Below are positions 45,595-58,969 of a stretch of 64,000 nt of DNA, one piece after another (position 1 is the stretch's first letter; every line of letters starts with the position of its first letter). The position numbers and the translations under genes were made by a program. Origin of the DNA: Azadirachta indica (Eukaryota; Streptophyta; Magnoliopsida; Sapindales; Meliaceae); contig CM040440.1 of the NCBI GenBank assembly GCA_022749755.1, positions 13,007,269 to 13,071,268 on the forward strand. The letters are read 5' to 3'. A model generated the notes under the pieces. The model ran no database searches and had not been told where the DNA came from. It saw only the letters and a list, made by a program, of their open reading frames with translations.

Positions 45595-48174
45595 CCAATG
45601 CTAACACCTAAGGACCCAAGAAAATTTGGGTACCTAAAACCTCAAATTAATTCTTCCTATAAGTACCAAGGAGTAAAAAGTGGTTTCTCAATAGTGGTTA
45701 TTCAAGGCAAATGCTGGCGATATCTCTTTTCTTCAAACTTTTCTATGAAGAAAGATGGAGGACTTGTCACATTTGGGGACAACAATAAAGGGAAAATCAT
45801 CAGCTCTGGCAATGTATGAAGTAAAGGTACCATTTTGATTGAAAATGTTTTATTAGTTGATAATCTAAAGCATAATCTTCTTAGTGTGAGTCAATTGTGT
45901 GACAAAGGGTACAAAGTTATTTTTAAGCCCACATCTTGCATAATTAGAAGTTTTTGTGATGATAGTATTGTGTTTCCTGGCATTAGATATGGAAATGTAT
46001 ATAGAATTGAAGTTGATTGCATTTTGAATGGTGATAATTGTTTCTCGGCATTGTATGAAAATAGTTAGTTATGGCATAGAAGGTTGGGTCATGTGAGTAT
46101 GGAATTGATTTTAAAAATTGTCAAAAAGGATCTTGTGAATGGTCCTCCAAAAATTGATTTTGAGAAAGATAAAATTTATGATAGTTACTAACTTGGAAAA
46201 CGAGTTAAAAATTCTTTTAAATTAAAATGCATATTTCAACTTCAAAACCTTTAGAGTTCCTCCACATAGATTTATTTGGACCATCGAGAACTGCTAGTCT
46301 TGGTGTTATTGTGGATGATTTTTCAAGATCACTTCGGTCTTATTTCTAGCAACAAAAGATGAGGCCATTCATGCTTTTGCCAAATTTGTTAAAAGAGTGC
46401 AAAATGAGAAAAACACCAATGTTGTATGCATACGTAGTGATCATGGTAGTGAATTTGAAAACCATATTTTTGAAAAGTTTTGCGATGAATATGGCATTGC
46501 ATATCAATTTCCATCTCCTAGAACTCTTTAACAAAATGGTGTTGTTGAAAGAAAGAATAGGTCAATTCAAGAAACAGGTAGAACTATGTTGCATGAAAAT
46601 TCATTACCTTAATACTTTTGGGTTGAACCCGTTAACACCTCATGCTATATTTTAAATCGGGTGTTAATTAGACTTACTCTAAAAAAAACCCCCTATGAGC
46701 TTTGGAAAAATAGAAAACCCAATATTAGTTATTTTAAAGTTTTTGGTTCAAAATGTTTTATTTTAAACACCAAAGACAACTTGAGTAAATTTGACTCAAA
46801 ATCGGATATTGGGATCTTTCTTGGCTATTCCTTGACTAGTAAAGCCTATAAGGTGTTCAACAAGCGCACATTAATTGTTGAAGAGTCAATGCATGTTATC
46901 TTTGATGAATCTAACCCTTTCTCTATGAAAAAAGTTACTTCCATTTACATGTTATAAGGAATTCATCTTGTATAAAATGGGTGTTAAAAGTGCATTCTTA
47001 AATGGGTACATCATAGAGGAAGTTTATGTTGAAGAACCTCCCAATTTTGACAATGAAAGTTTTCCAAATCATGTGTATAAATTAACTAAAGCCTTATATG
47101 GTTTAAAACAAGCTCCCCGAGCTTGGTGTGAAAGGCTTAGTAAATTTCTTTTAGAAAATGGTTTAACATAGGAAAGATAGATACCACATTGTTCATCAAG
47201 CATAAAAGGCATGATTCACTTATTGTTCAAATTTATGTTGATGATATTATATTTAGTGCCACAAACAATTCCTTGTGTGAAGAATTTTCAAATTGTATGA
47301 TAAAGGAATTCAAAATGAGTATGATAGGAGAATTGAAGTTCTTTTTTGGTCTTCAAATCAAACAACTCAAGGATGGAATCTTTATAAACCAATCTAAGTA
47401 CATCAAGGACTTACTCAATCGATTTGGAATGAAGTTTTCAAAAAGAGCATCAACTCCGATGAGTTCAATACTCAACCTTGATAAAGATGAAAAAGGAACC
47501 GATGTAGACATTAATAAATATAGAGGTTTGATTAGATCCTTATTATATTTGACCGCTGGTAGGCTAAATATCATGTTTAGTGTATGCTTGTGTGCACATT
47601 TTCAATCATGTCCCAAGGAGTCTCATTTAGCCACTATAAAACGCATTTTCAAATATTTACATGGCACAATGGATTTAGGCTTATGGTATCCTAGGGGCAC
47701 GGACTTTAAATTGATTAGCTATTCTGATGCAGACTTCGCTGGTAGCAAAGTCGATAGGAAAAACACTAGTGGCACATGTCATCTTCTAGAAAACTCATTA
47801 GTTTCATGGTTTAGCACAAAATAAAACTAATTGTCATTTCCACTGCCGAGGCAAAATACATTGCTGCTAGCAGTTGTTGTGCACAAATATTATGGATGCA
47901 ACACATACTTCGAGATTATGGCATTATTCTTGATCATTCTTCTATCATGTGTGATAACATAAGTGCCATAAATCTATCAAAAAATTCAGTCTGTCACTCT
48001 TTAGCAAAACACATTGAGATTAGGCACCATTTTCTTAGAGACCATGTTCAAAAAGGAGACATCTCTATCGAATCGATTCCTAAGGAAAAAAAACTAGTGG
48101 ATATATTCACAAAACCCCTTAGAAAGGATAGATCTGTTAGGCACAAACTTGGTATATTGAAAATCATAGACTAA
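45595..48174 (+). pseudogene. SIRE-like pol relic (protease, integrase, RT, RNase H)
   Basis: The protease site reads WFLNSGYSRQM (45681): the catalytic Asp is Asn. Then come DGGLVTFGDNNKGKI, pre-integrase WHRRLGHVSM (46071), integrase with HIDLFGP, SDHGSEFENH and ERKNRSIQ, and the YELWKNRKPNISYFKVFG domain. At about 46957-46968 the reading jumps from ESNPFSMKK to GVKSAFLNGYI, so most of the N-terminal RT is deleted. RT continues with ALYGLKQAPRAW and an intact YVDDIIF (about 47240). RNase H shows YSDADFAG and ends VDIFTKPL. Several stops and shifts occur. The longest open piece is 47189-47824. No functional enzyme can be made. Confidence 0.9.
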
Positions 48175-48997
48175 TGCATACACTTATTTGGTGATAGATG
48201 TGTGAACTTAAACTTATATATGATCATCATGCCAATTGAATGCTCAATTGTATACATGCTATTTTGTATTATGAATGTCCTACCATATCCGCACTTGTCG
48301 TGTTCAAATATGTTCAAAATGTTTTAATTTTGTTGATCTTGTGTTGATATGTGCTTGATCAATTAACTTTACTTTACATATTTATTTTATTTTATTTCAT
48401 TACATTTAAATGGCTTAAAACGAAACATAATCAATTCATGATTAATGTTTCAATTTATATTAGCCAAATATAAATCTAGGACCAAAATTGGATAAAAAAT
48501 AGCCCCCCTAACCCACCCTTCCCCCCCTCCCCCCCAACAGAAAAAAAAACCAATAACTTGGTCGACTAAACCATTTAGACCTGTCGACCAAACCAAGCAA
48601 AAGACTTTCTGACATTTGCCTGGTCGATCGAACCACTCAGACCGGTCAACGGAACCAGCAGGTCCAATTAATTGAATTGACCATGTCGATTAACTGAATT
48701 GCTGACCATTTTTTCACTCTATAAATTAGTCAGTTGACCATCTTCTTCACTCATTATTGACCTCTTCTCTCTCTAAAATCACCATAAACATGCTCCTAAG
48801 CTTTTTCTCTCTAAAATATACCTTTTTCTAGCTAAAATTCTTCCACATTCTTACCAAATTCATCTTTCCAACCTTTCAAAACACATTTCCTTCCATAAAT
48901 CCATCCCTTATCTTTTCAAAATCAATTTTCCCAATTTTAAAACCCTAAACCATCACTATTCATTACCTTTGTTGTTGGGCATCTAGTCACATCTTTA
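48175..48997 (+). other. Spacer between pol and the extra ORF
   Basis: It contains a C-rich run (48503-48537) and a cluster of TCGACC/GGTCGA-type words with ACCAGTCGG-like text (48555-48720), like those in the LTR. A TATAAATTAG box lies at about 48720, then a pyrimidine-rich leader to the ORF at 48998. This looks like an internal promoter and leader. Confidence 0.55.
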
Positions 48998-49366
48998 ATG
49001 GCTAGTTCACCAAAAAAAAGAAAGGGAAAATCTCAAAGGGTAAAAGCAAGTGAAACTAGAGCTAAGGCAAGGTTTGATAATTCTCTATTTGATTATTATG
49101 CTTTGTTTAAAAGATATAAGGATTATTTTGCTACTAGGCCTATAAATCCAAGTAGAATGATTGATTGTGCATTGTTGGATATGTTTCATCTTAAGGAGTG
49201 TTTTGACTATCAACAATGGGACCATCTCTTGACTCTTAAAAAGGTTGTTTATCCAAATGTCATAAGACTTTTCTATAACAATATTAAGTATGATGAGCAT
49301 GAGCCTTATCTTTCCTCTAGAGTGAAGGGAATTGAAATCTTTTTAGATTATGAAATCCTTAAGTAA
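48998..49366 (+). CDS. Extra (env-position) ORF of the SIRE-like element, truncated
   Basis: A 122-residue open frame starts MASSPKKRKGKSQRVKAS, a basic, Ser-rich nuclear-localisation-like head, followed by FKRYKDYFATRPINPSRMIDCALLDM and YPNVIRLFYNNIKYDEHEP. The second part resembles plant 'putative transposon' proteins found after pol in SIRE-type elements. The role is unknown; 'envelope-like' is a positional name, and I see no membrane segment or signal peptide. The frame ends at the deletion junction where truncated 3' LTR begins, so the C-terminal part is lost. An 11-base direct repeat (AAATCCTTAAG at 49353-49363 and 49366-49376) overlaps the stop. Confidence 0.6.
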   Translation: MASSPKKRKGKSQRVKASETRAKARFDNSLFDYYALFKRYKDYFATRPINPSRMIDCALLDMFHLKECFDYQQWDHLLTLKKVVYPNVIRLFYNNIKYDEHEPYLSSRVKGIEIFLDYEILK

Positions 49367-49380
49367 AATCCTTAAGATTC

Positions 49381-50134
49381 CTAACCAAACCAGTCGGTCA
49401 ACCGAACCGAACCAGTCGGTCAACCGAACCCTGCAAATCGATCAACCGATTTCCTGGTTTTTAAACACTACTTTCTGTCACCTTCCTACTTGACTAAACT
49501 AACACCCTTGGTAGATCGACTTGCACGAAAATTTGAATTTTTGGGTCCCTAACAGCTAGTTTTCTAAACTACTATAAATTAAAGACTTCAAACTTTTTTT
49601 ACAAGTTTTGCAAAATCATTTTAGAGCTATATATGTTATAACAACATCAAGCCACATCATCTTGAGCTACAAATAATCATATACATGCTAGGATCTCTAA
49701 GGGCTTTCATTTTCATCATCTTCAATTGAGAAGATCAATCTTATAAGTGCATATTTCAATTATATTTCTATTTTTGTTGTAAGAAAATGAAAGAAGAGGG
49801 TCTTTCACTAAGTTAAGAGATTGTGAGTGTTTGGGGTGAGCCAAACCTTATAAGGGTTATAGAACATTGAACACTAGGTTGTAAAATTGTGAAGTCTTGT
49901 GGAATCAAGGCTTGGTGATAGTAAATACTTCAAGTGAATCTTAAATGAGTGAATGTAGGCGGGTTATTGCCGAACCACTATAAATTTATGTGTCTACTTC
50001 TCTATACTTTAAACTCCTTTACTTGTGTTTGGATTGTTTGAGTTGATTATTTGGGAATTTCACTAGAAATTCTATTAGAAACCCAATTCACCCCCCACCA
50101 CCACCCCTCTCTTGGGTTGTTTATTATCATTTCA
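49381..50134 (+). repeat. SIRE-like 3' LTR, 5'-truncated
   Basis: It aligns with the last 729 bases of the 5' LTR and ends CATTTCA before the ACTTT duplication. Its first 455 bases or so, together with the polypurine tract, are gone. It holds a 22-base unit (ACCAGTCGGTCAACCGAACC-type) twice in tandem near 49390-49430. Confidence 0.88.
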
Positions 50135-50139
50135 ACTTT

Positions 50140-52979
50140 GCCAATGTAAGTTTAAAAGGTCACGCTTTAGATTAAATTCTATTAAAAATGCATACACTAA
50201 TGAGAAAGACAAAAGTATAATAAAGTGATTAAATAAGAAATTCAACTGTTACTATAACTAAACGTATATAACTTAAAAATCAATATAACTCCAAATTTTT
50301 AAATTCTTAAGGGAGATTCTAAAGTTTTAAATTAAGAAGCACCGGTCGCACTAGAAAGGGGATTTTAAGATCAACAAAAGTTTGGATTAAGGTTCATGGA
50401 GTATATATGGACTATTATTAGCAGAGAGAAAAGGAGGAGCTCTAATTTATTATGCCAAATTGAAATCCTCCATGTACTCCAGAAATTCCTTTAAATGATT
50501 ATTCTTTCAATTATGTCACTGTGAAAAGGCAACACCTTTAAACCTCAACATTTTGTAATCTTAATAGAGAATTTTGGTGCCAGTAAAATCCCCAATTCAT
50601 GTGGAATATAATGTGTGAAATCCAGTTATGCATTGTCTCCATTAATTTATTAAAGGTCCTTTTGAAAACCTTTTAAGTTGTTTTCCTACACTACAATATT
50701 TATATTGCTATGTTTAGTTATTATGAAAAAGTTTATAAGTGTGAATGTAGGATTTGAAAAGTACATATTTATTAGATGTAATTTAAAATTTTGTTCTCAG
50801 ATTACTATTTGTTTCTCTTATCATACCGTGGTTTATTAGTTCCTGCTCACATCAGGAGAGGAAGAGGTTCGTTTACATTAGAATACAATGTCGAATGCAA
50901 ATTTTATATTATAAGTAATGGGGCACTTTTAACCAATTACTATGTGAATATTATAAAGTAAATAATAGGGTGCTAGTTTGGGTCAGGATAATGGTAGGTT
51001 TGGGATAATAGAAAATAACATGACTAACTTGTGTCATGTTTGTGTTTAAGGTCCATGAGACACGAAACTAATAAGCTTTGTTGAGAATTTTGGAATTACA
51101 TATTAGATGGTTTTTCAATGGATTCCAATTCAAATTTTCTATTCCATTGTTGCCCTACCTCAGAGTAATCTTTCAATCTATCTAGATTAGTAGCAATATA
51201 CAAATTCTAGTATCAAACTAGGTGCAAAATTGACAACCATATTTATTGTTGTCTGGTTTTTGTTTTGATTTTGAATGTTGTTAAGAGATATTGCAAAAGG
51301 CTTGTTTCTTTTAAGGTTCTGAAATGGGATTTTCTCCATAACTGTGGCAAAATGCTGCTTTTGCTATGGTGTTATTTTTCTGTTCTTATGTTCGTGCTAA
51401 ATAGAAAATATGTTTTTAATGTTGTAGTAATTCTTTAGATTTACACAACCTATATTTCATGAACGCTTGCTTTGTTTGTTGTTCTATAAGTTTGATATTT
51501 GTCTTAATTTTTGTTATTTGTGGTCATGTAGTCTGTGGCTCTAGTGGCTCTTATGGCAGATAGAAGAATGCAAAAGGTCAAGAGAAACCATGTCACACAT
51601 CTAGAGGAATAGGAATTAATTGAGCCAACACTTTATGAATTACAAGCAAATATGAGAGAAGGTTTAGAAGAAGCAAATTTTTGCTGAATTTCTTGAAAAT
51701 GTGGTAATAAAATTTGTTTGCTGAGCTTATGACACTAATAAAATATATGTCTATACTGAACAACTGAGAATGATCCACATGATGGCAAGACGAAATGCGA
51801 GGCATTGTGGCCTATTTTTAAAATAGCTCATCAGAAAAGCTAATATATCTTTGACCTTTACCACCAAAGGAATAAAATATCTCAGGAGCTATTGAATTCT
51901 ATTTAGATCAAGGCTATGCAGATTGCAACCTCATTGCAAAATGGAAGAAGTTTTATCCCATAATCTCTATTCGAATTTATACTATATATGAAGTATGTTT
52001 TGTTGTGTCTCTTCTTGAACGTGACTGTGTAGTGGTCAAATTATTGCTTACAACAGAATTTGCTCGATTTGAGTTTTAAAGCTGGAGAGATTAATTCGAA
52101 AGTTAGATTTAGTCAGATAAATATTACATTAAAATATTACAATAAATTTTCAGAATCTGTAGAGAGTATTCATGAGATATTGCTAAAAGCTCAGTTTCCT
52201 TTTATCCATGTCTCTTAATATGTTTATTCTCTCTATCTTGTTTTCTTTGGCAAATGTTAATTTAATCATATTGTAGTGGTCCACGTGTTTTTTGTTTCAA
52301 ATTGCAACTAGGTTATGAACGACTGTGTTGCTTATGATGCATACAGCCACACAATCACAACTTCCAAACCACATGCATCTGTCGAGTACCCAAGAACCTG
52401 AGGGAGGAGAAGGTTATAGAGTGTGTTCATTACAGTTATAAGGGGTGTACCAGTGGAGATTGACCAACCGGTCTCTTAGTAATTCAGCCTGCTTACCTCT
52501 TGGTGTTAAAACGAATGTAACATTGTCTGTAACATTAGTTTAGTTTTAAACATTTTGCACCCAGGTTTCAACAAATGCTATTGCTATCTCGACTTTGATT
52601 TGAAAATTTGGATCAGACTTTATATTTTTTATTAATGAATAGGTTGTTGAAAATGAATGATAGTGTAGGAGGAGCAAATCTGATGATTAGTTTTGCACTT
52701 GGAATGGTGATCATGCTTATGTTGTAATGTTATTGTCACTGGCTTGAATTACCTAGGTACCAAGTTTTACTTTTCTTTTGAAGAAAATTGGGTTAAGGAA
52801 AAAAAAAACAAAGAGGTTGATGTTCACCATCATCGTCATAATCAGCACCCATAGAAATTGCATGCGAAAATGCTTAAATTCAACACGTTTAAAGTTCTAT
52901 TCATAAATATTATAATCTAATATTCTTGTTATTTTTATCATTACCATGTAATATACATAACTTATTTTCTTTCAGTTTA
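50140..52979. other. Intergenic sequence, no gene recognised
   Basis: Less AT-rich than most of the window in parts (51500-52000 and 52290-52480). I read short open pieces, but none carries a family motif. It could hold remains of an unrecognised gene or repeat. Confidence 0.45.
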
Positions 52980-52980
52980 G

Positions 52981-53105
52981 GGTAAATGACATATGAACTC
53001 TTATCTTATTATCTAAATGATATCTAAGTCTCTACTTGAAAAATATTATCAAATACACCCCTATAAACTTTTTTCATCACTGATACAAACAAAAAAATAA
53101 TTGAA
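52981..53105 (+). repeat. Left terminal inverted repeat of the second MULE
   Basis: It starts GGTAAATGACATATGAACTC and pairs with the complement of 60480-60600. Confidence 0.65.
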
Positions 53106-56100
53106 TCCTCTCCTTGGTCTATTTTATCTTGAGTTTCTATGAATTTGTCATCACATGTCATAACTTATATTAAATATTTGGTATTTTATTTTCATCTCTT
53201 TTATCAATTAACACTTACCTACAATATTGAAAAGTGAAAAGAGATTGTGAAACTAATTTCACTCACTCTGAATGTTCTCTCTCCCAACTAAACTGCTTTA
53301 TATTTATAATCTCACAAAAATATTTGTTCGAGCTCATCTCCCTCAACTATACTACCTGTCACAAGGGGCTTTTTGATGATGCAGCAATCTTACACTTGCG
53401 CGAAGATCACATAGCTAGTAATCTCACACTTCCGTAATAGAGATTTAACTCTTAAAACTTTACGTGCTTGAAAGAAAACACAACATTCTTGTACAATTTA
53501 ATAAGAGAAAATCCTCTTCAACTTTTCTATTTGTCTATGTAAGAAAGGATTGCAAATGTATAAGACTTTATATGCTAGAGATTCACTCAACTCACTTAAT
53601 GATCTCTAGCACTCTTATTACCCTAATATATATATATATATAAGAGCAACTAATAGCCCTAGTTGCTAAGGCCATTTGTCCTATGTACATGCTATCATTA
53701 CACCTTTTCTCAAGTCAAATGAACAAGTTTACGGCCACTTTGTGTGCAACGTCCCTTAAGTAAAGAACTGCTCAGTCAAGTTAAGTAGACTTGATCTTTA
53801 CTCGACACCTCATTAAAACCAAGTCACCCTTACCTTACTCCTAGCAAGTGCATCTCATTTAGGGCCTCTCCGAATACCTTTGCTATTGCCTTGAGTCTTT
53901 TAACTCACAACCTATATTCATATTCACCTGTAATGCTCATTGTCGACACACATTGCACAACCTAGCTATTGCTTAATTGCAGCCTGTACCATTCCTACTT
54001 ATAGTCATGGTTTAGGTCTGATGGATGCATTTCAACCATATCGACTGTCATCATCATATTCCCAAAACACTAATATATCTTTGAGTGCTTAGCGATACTC
54101 AACACAACAAAACCTTATTCCCTCATCTCAGATTGTCAAGACCTGTTGTGCAGTCTTGTGTAATTCGCACAATTTAGCACAACCACAAATCATACTCCTC
54201 TTACACTTCACTCAAAATGTCATCCCTTACACCGACAACCACATAACTAATAAAGATTATGGCAACATGACAACTACTCAACAATTGTACAAAAATCAAC
54301 AAAGAAGGAAGAGGAAAAGTGAAACAAAAAATTCTTTTTTAAATTGAAATTTAGTTAATCCTTTCTTTGAATACAAAATATTTTCAATAAATTTCATTCC
54401 TTTTTATTTGCTTTATTCGATCAATAGAGATAGAAATATTGTAACTAATATGGGAATTGATCAATTGAAGATAAGAAGAAATTAAATTTCGGGTAGAGGA
54501 GAATTTCATTCACATACAGCAAATAAAGAATAAAAAGGAACACTTGAAAGAGTTGAAAAATCTAGTAAAGGATTTACATGCAAGTGAAAATGTAGAGGGA
54601 ATTTTTTTTTCTTATACATTACATGTAAAGTCTACTGATAGTATATTATATATATCAGAACCCAGGAGTAAGAGTTTAGATAACTATTGCATTGGTGCAC
54701 CTCAAAAATCAACTTACACATATTGTAAAAAATTCTCATACTCTTAGAGAGTGTAGAACTTAAACCTTTACCCTCTATTTAGAGGGTAAAAGCTATTACC
54801 ACCCAAGTTATGACCTAAGTGGTGGAAAGATGTTGATTTTCAAGCTTCTTCGTTTTATGCTTTGTTCAATCTTAGAAACAAAGGATTTTATTTAGATTTG
54901 GAGATAATGAAAGGCAAATAGGTTTATTGTAAATTTGGGTTTAAACTTTTTAACCTTGGTCACAGTAAATTTTGGAATCACTTGGTAAAAATTATTGAAA
55001 TAAAATCTCAACCATTCAATATAATATATAACACATGTCAACAGATCCTTAGAAATCCAAGAAAGAAAAGACCAGGACCAGATCCAAGTACAAGAAATAA
55101 AAAAGAAAAGAAAGTGATAATTTCCTTATTTGAAATGGTGTTAAAGAAGTAAAAAAGAAGTACTGAAATTATGCTTATTTGAAATGGGTTTTGAGACAAG
55201 CATGATGGGTGTCACATCAGGACAAGAAAGTACATCTTAGCCGTGTAAGTTTTCTTAAATAAAAACATAGTCATTTATGTTCCCTCCATTGTCTCCTTTT
55301 CCTCGCATCAGAAGATGAAACCTGAACCCAAATATGCAGATCAATGTATTTATAAAAGTAAGGATTGGACAAACCCTAAATCAAGCCCTAATTAGCAATT
55401 ACACAAATAATTAGTAGATTGGAGATTGTTTCAGACGTATAATGTAACATTTCTTTCCTCAGTATTAATATTGAACACTAGATGTATGAATCTTAATATT
55501 TATAGAGTCTTACAGAGAATGGCATGACAATTTGGTTTCAGGTGCTGTACTTCTCAAGTAATTTTTGGTTTGTAGAGAATGGTATAACATAAAGTGAGTG
55601 TGTTTCTAGATGTTGCAAGTTATTTGTGTTTATGTAGGTTTATTGGTGATATTCACCTTATATTGTAATTACATTGCAAGAAAATATATGTTGTTTGGTT
55701 TTTTATAATTAAAATAACAGTATGTGCATGTTATTTTAACAATATATTCCTTTGCAGAATATGCATAATATTAAAATAATAGTGTGTTGCTTTGCGATAT
55801 GTGTGTGTTAATTGATAGTATCTATGTATTTTAATGTGTTTATTGTATTATGTTTGACTATATGTTGGAATAAAGTTTGTCTAAAATTATATTGTTCACT
55901 GTAAAAAAAATAAAAGTGATAATGAAAATTTTGTTGCTCACTGCAAAATAGTGAATGTAATAATAAAATTTGTTTGTTTGCTTATTTGTTGCAAGCAGAT
56001 GGATAAATGAATGTCAAAATAGTAGAATAATAAGAATCTTGGAGAAGGACATTAACTGTGGACTTTCTGACCCTGAGTATACAAGTCTAAAAGTAATTTA

Positions 56101-57369
56101 ATTTTTGAGTAAATTTATGTTTAAGCATAAGTTAATGTTAGTAGAGAAGTTTGGAATAAGTATGGTCATATATTTGAAGAGTTTATTAGAACAAGAATTA
56201 AGAATCATAAGGAGAGACATGATTATATTTTTACAATAGGAAGGACATGTATAGCAATATATTGAGGCAGATTATCTACCACTAGATATTATCATTCTTA
56301 AGATGGATCACGAATAGAACTCATCCCTAAATGTCACCAATTCGGTCAAAATAAGGTTTTTTAATGATGAACCAACTCTACATAGCCTTACACAATTAGA
56401 GGTAGGCAAAAAAAAAAATTGAAACCCAAAAAATTTGACCAAATCAAATTGACTCTGATCAAACTAGTTTAAATTCGGTTCCTAATTCATTTAGTCAAGT
56501 TTTAGTTCTTTTTTTAAAAGACTAAATTGTTCAATCTAATCTCAGTATCAATACCATAAAATCATATAGGTCCAAAATAAAAATTTTTTATTTTTACTTT
56601 GTTTTCTTTGTTATGCTATCTAAAACAATGTTGTTTTGGTTTCATAAAATAACTTTATTTTGATTTTTCAAGAAAAATATAAAGGAGAGTGAAAGATTCA
56701 AGAAGAAAAAATACCCTAAAATAGGAACCAGACTGAAACCAATTGATTTAGGTCTGATTCAGTTATATTTCTTTATTATTGGTATGATTTGGGTTCAATT
56801 TAAACTTTTACATTCAATCTAGTACAAGACAAAAAATGCATATAAGATTTCAGTCCAATTTCAACTTTTAATAATATTGATCAGTTTAAGGTAGAAATAA
56901 AAGAATATGTGTTACAGAAAGTTTTTAACTTAAGGTTTATTTGTTTTTTTATCTGAAATCTGAATAAAATTATTTAGATATTTAAGAAGTGTTTATTTTT
57001 TAACTTATGTATCAGAAAACTTATTAAAAATGTCTTAATATAATTAAGTTAAAAAATTTTAACTTAATCTGAATAATCAAATGTCTAAATAAATTAAATA
57101 TTTTATTTATCAATAATAACCTTAATTTATTACTTAATATTTATATTCAAATGTTTAAAGTAAAAAAAAAAAATTAGATCAATCAAATTTAAATCTCAAT
57201 TAAATTCAAATTTTAGCTATGTTTAAACTTTAAATAGAGAAAACAAACGCCACCTTAAGAGAAAAAAGAATGAAAAAATGAGGTTCATTAGCATGTGCAA
57301 TCTATGGGCTATCCATGAAAGATTTATATAGGTTCATACAAATGTGAGCATGCATCTCAAATCAAATAG
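53106..57369. other. Interior of the second MULE, unrecognised
   Basis: Contains a (TA)n tract (53622-53642) and a less AT-rich stretch at 53700-54260 without readable product. Small frames (53234-53437, 54156-54347, 54544-54747) carry no motif. Sequence before 57370 should include the transposase promoter and N-terminal part, but I could not read it. Confidence 0.4.
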
Positions 57370-58880
57370 TTGAATGATGAACACATTTGTTTTGGTGGTA
57401 ATAAAAATAAAGATGCATTTGCCGAGTGGGTTGTTGAGAAATTCAAAGGATCGTTAAACTATAATCCTAATTTGAGTATTTTTGCCATGAAGGATGAATC
57501 GGTACAGAGATTTAAAATGCATGTTCATGAAAGACAAATATATAGGGCAAAGAAAAGGAATTTATTCAAAAGTAATGGCGATTTTACATGTATATGCAAA
57601 ACTTTCATTATATGCTAAGATAATTAGTCAAAAGAATTTCAAGGTGCTTACCAAGCTTCATATTATCCATGTTAACAATGAGATTTAATTTAGGAAACTC
57701 ATGATTGGTTTTCCCACTTTAAGGTTAAGTTTTCTTATTTTATGGGCTTTTATGGTTGTCATTTTAAGGGCTTCATAGAGGAGTGCTTTTGTCTAATGTT
57801 TCATTGGATGAAAATAATGGAGTTTTCTCAATTAGTTATTGCATTTGTGAGTGCAAGAACCTAAAAACATGGGGTTGCTTCTTAAAGCATTTGGGTAACC
57901 ATCTAGGTACTCAAAGTGAAAGAGAAGCAATATTTATGACAAACAAACAAAAAGGGATAATTGTAGCATTAGAACAATGGTGGCCCAAAGCAAATGTTAA
58001 TCACTATACAAGACATAGTTGAGCAAACCGTAGAAGTCAATAAATCGAAATTGATTCTAAAGGACTTATTTTAGGTTGCTATTAGGTATACCACCAAAAC
58101 AAATTGCAACAAGTATATAAAGTTAACATTGTTTAAAACTAAAGGAACATATAAGTGGTTGGTAAAATCTAACCAGTATTCTATTCTATGCATACATTTG
58201 AGTAAGAGTTAAAGTGTAAACATGTCACCAATAAAATGACTATGTCATGGAATGGGCAATTGAGTGAGTATATAGCAAAACTAATTTTATCATTGTTAAA
58301 GTTCATTAACAAAAAGGTGATGAAGAGGATGCATAAGTAGCTTACTGTGATAAGAAAATAGAAGACTTACTTGCCTCCTTATACATATAGAAAACTTAAA
58401 ACTATTACACAAGGTAGAAAACATTGTAAGGTTATATGTGTAGATAATAGAAAGTATGAGGTGTTGTAAGAGGAAGTAAGGTTTACTTTGTTAATTTAAA
58501 AAGAAAAACATGTGATTGTAGAGCTTCCCAAGTTAGTGGGGTACCATGTCATCATGTGCTGCCATGCATTTCCTATATAGGTCATGATCTTATTAACTAC
58601 GTGCATAATAGACTAAAAAGTCTAGCAAATGTAACCACTTACCAAGAGATAATCATACAACACCAACATCACAATTCTTAGACCAAAGATGATATATGAA
58701 CCAAAAGCCTCATGAAGTGAGATTAAGACTTGAGAGATCAAAGTTAAAAAGGAGAATAGAGGTAGATAAGGGTCAAGACAAGCAACCCATCACTAAATGT
58801 GGTTTGTGCAAATAGTTTGAGCACAATAGAAAACATACCCAAGAATTTTAGGCAACAACAAAAGGAGACCAAGATTAGCA
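57370..58880 (+). pseudogene. MuDR/MULE transposase relic
   Basis: The readable start includes EWVVEKFKGSLNYNPNLSIFAMKDE and VHERQIYRAKKRNLF, the part after the DNA-binding domain in MuDR transposases. The catalytic domain is partly shifted: VLLSNVSLDENNGVFSISY, LKHLGNHLGTQ and FMTNKQKGIIVALEQWWPKANVNHYTRH, where the last two correspond to FMSDRQKGL..VPKA..RYC.RH. The second catalytic Asp reads Asn here. A SWIM finger survives (CDCRASQVSGVPCHH, about 58520-58560), followed by a broken knuckle (CGLCK-stop-FEHNRKH). Many stops and shifts. Unrelated in wording to the transposase at 32859, so it is a different MULE family. Confidence 0.82.
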
Positions 58881-58969
58881 TACATTCTATATAGTTGTTT
58901 TTTTTATTTCCTTTTTAAAATTTGTATTATAAAAGTATCTTGACATTGTCACTTATTTAGATGTAGGTA

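Larger units (their letters stand above)
43213..50134 (+). mobile_element. SIRE-like Ty1/copia retrotransposon, internally deleted
   Basis: Flanked by ACTTT on both sides (43208-43212 and 50135-50139), a perfect 5-bp target duplication. The long 5' LTR (about 1.18 kb) starts TGTTGACC. A primer site follows at 44397. Gag, protease, integrase, RT and RNase H remains are in copia order, then a spacer and an extra ORF, then a 3' LTR lacking its first 455 or so bases. Long LTRs and an extra ORF after pol are features of the SIRE/Maximus lineage; the lineage call is inferred from this. All of gag-pol is broken. Confidence 0.9.

Noticed and set aside
48503..48537. C-rich run as a functional G-quadruplex
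   Set aside because: The runs are long but irregular; nothing in the sequence supports a role.
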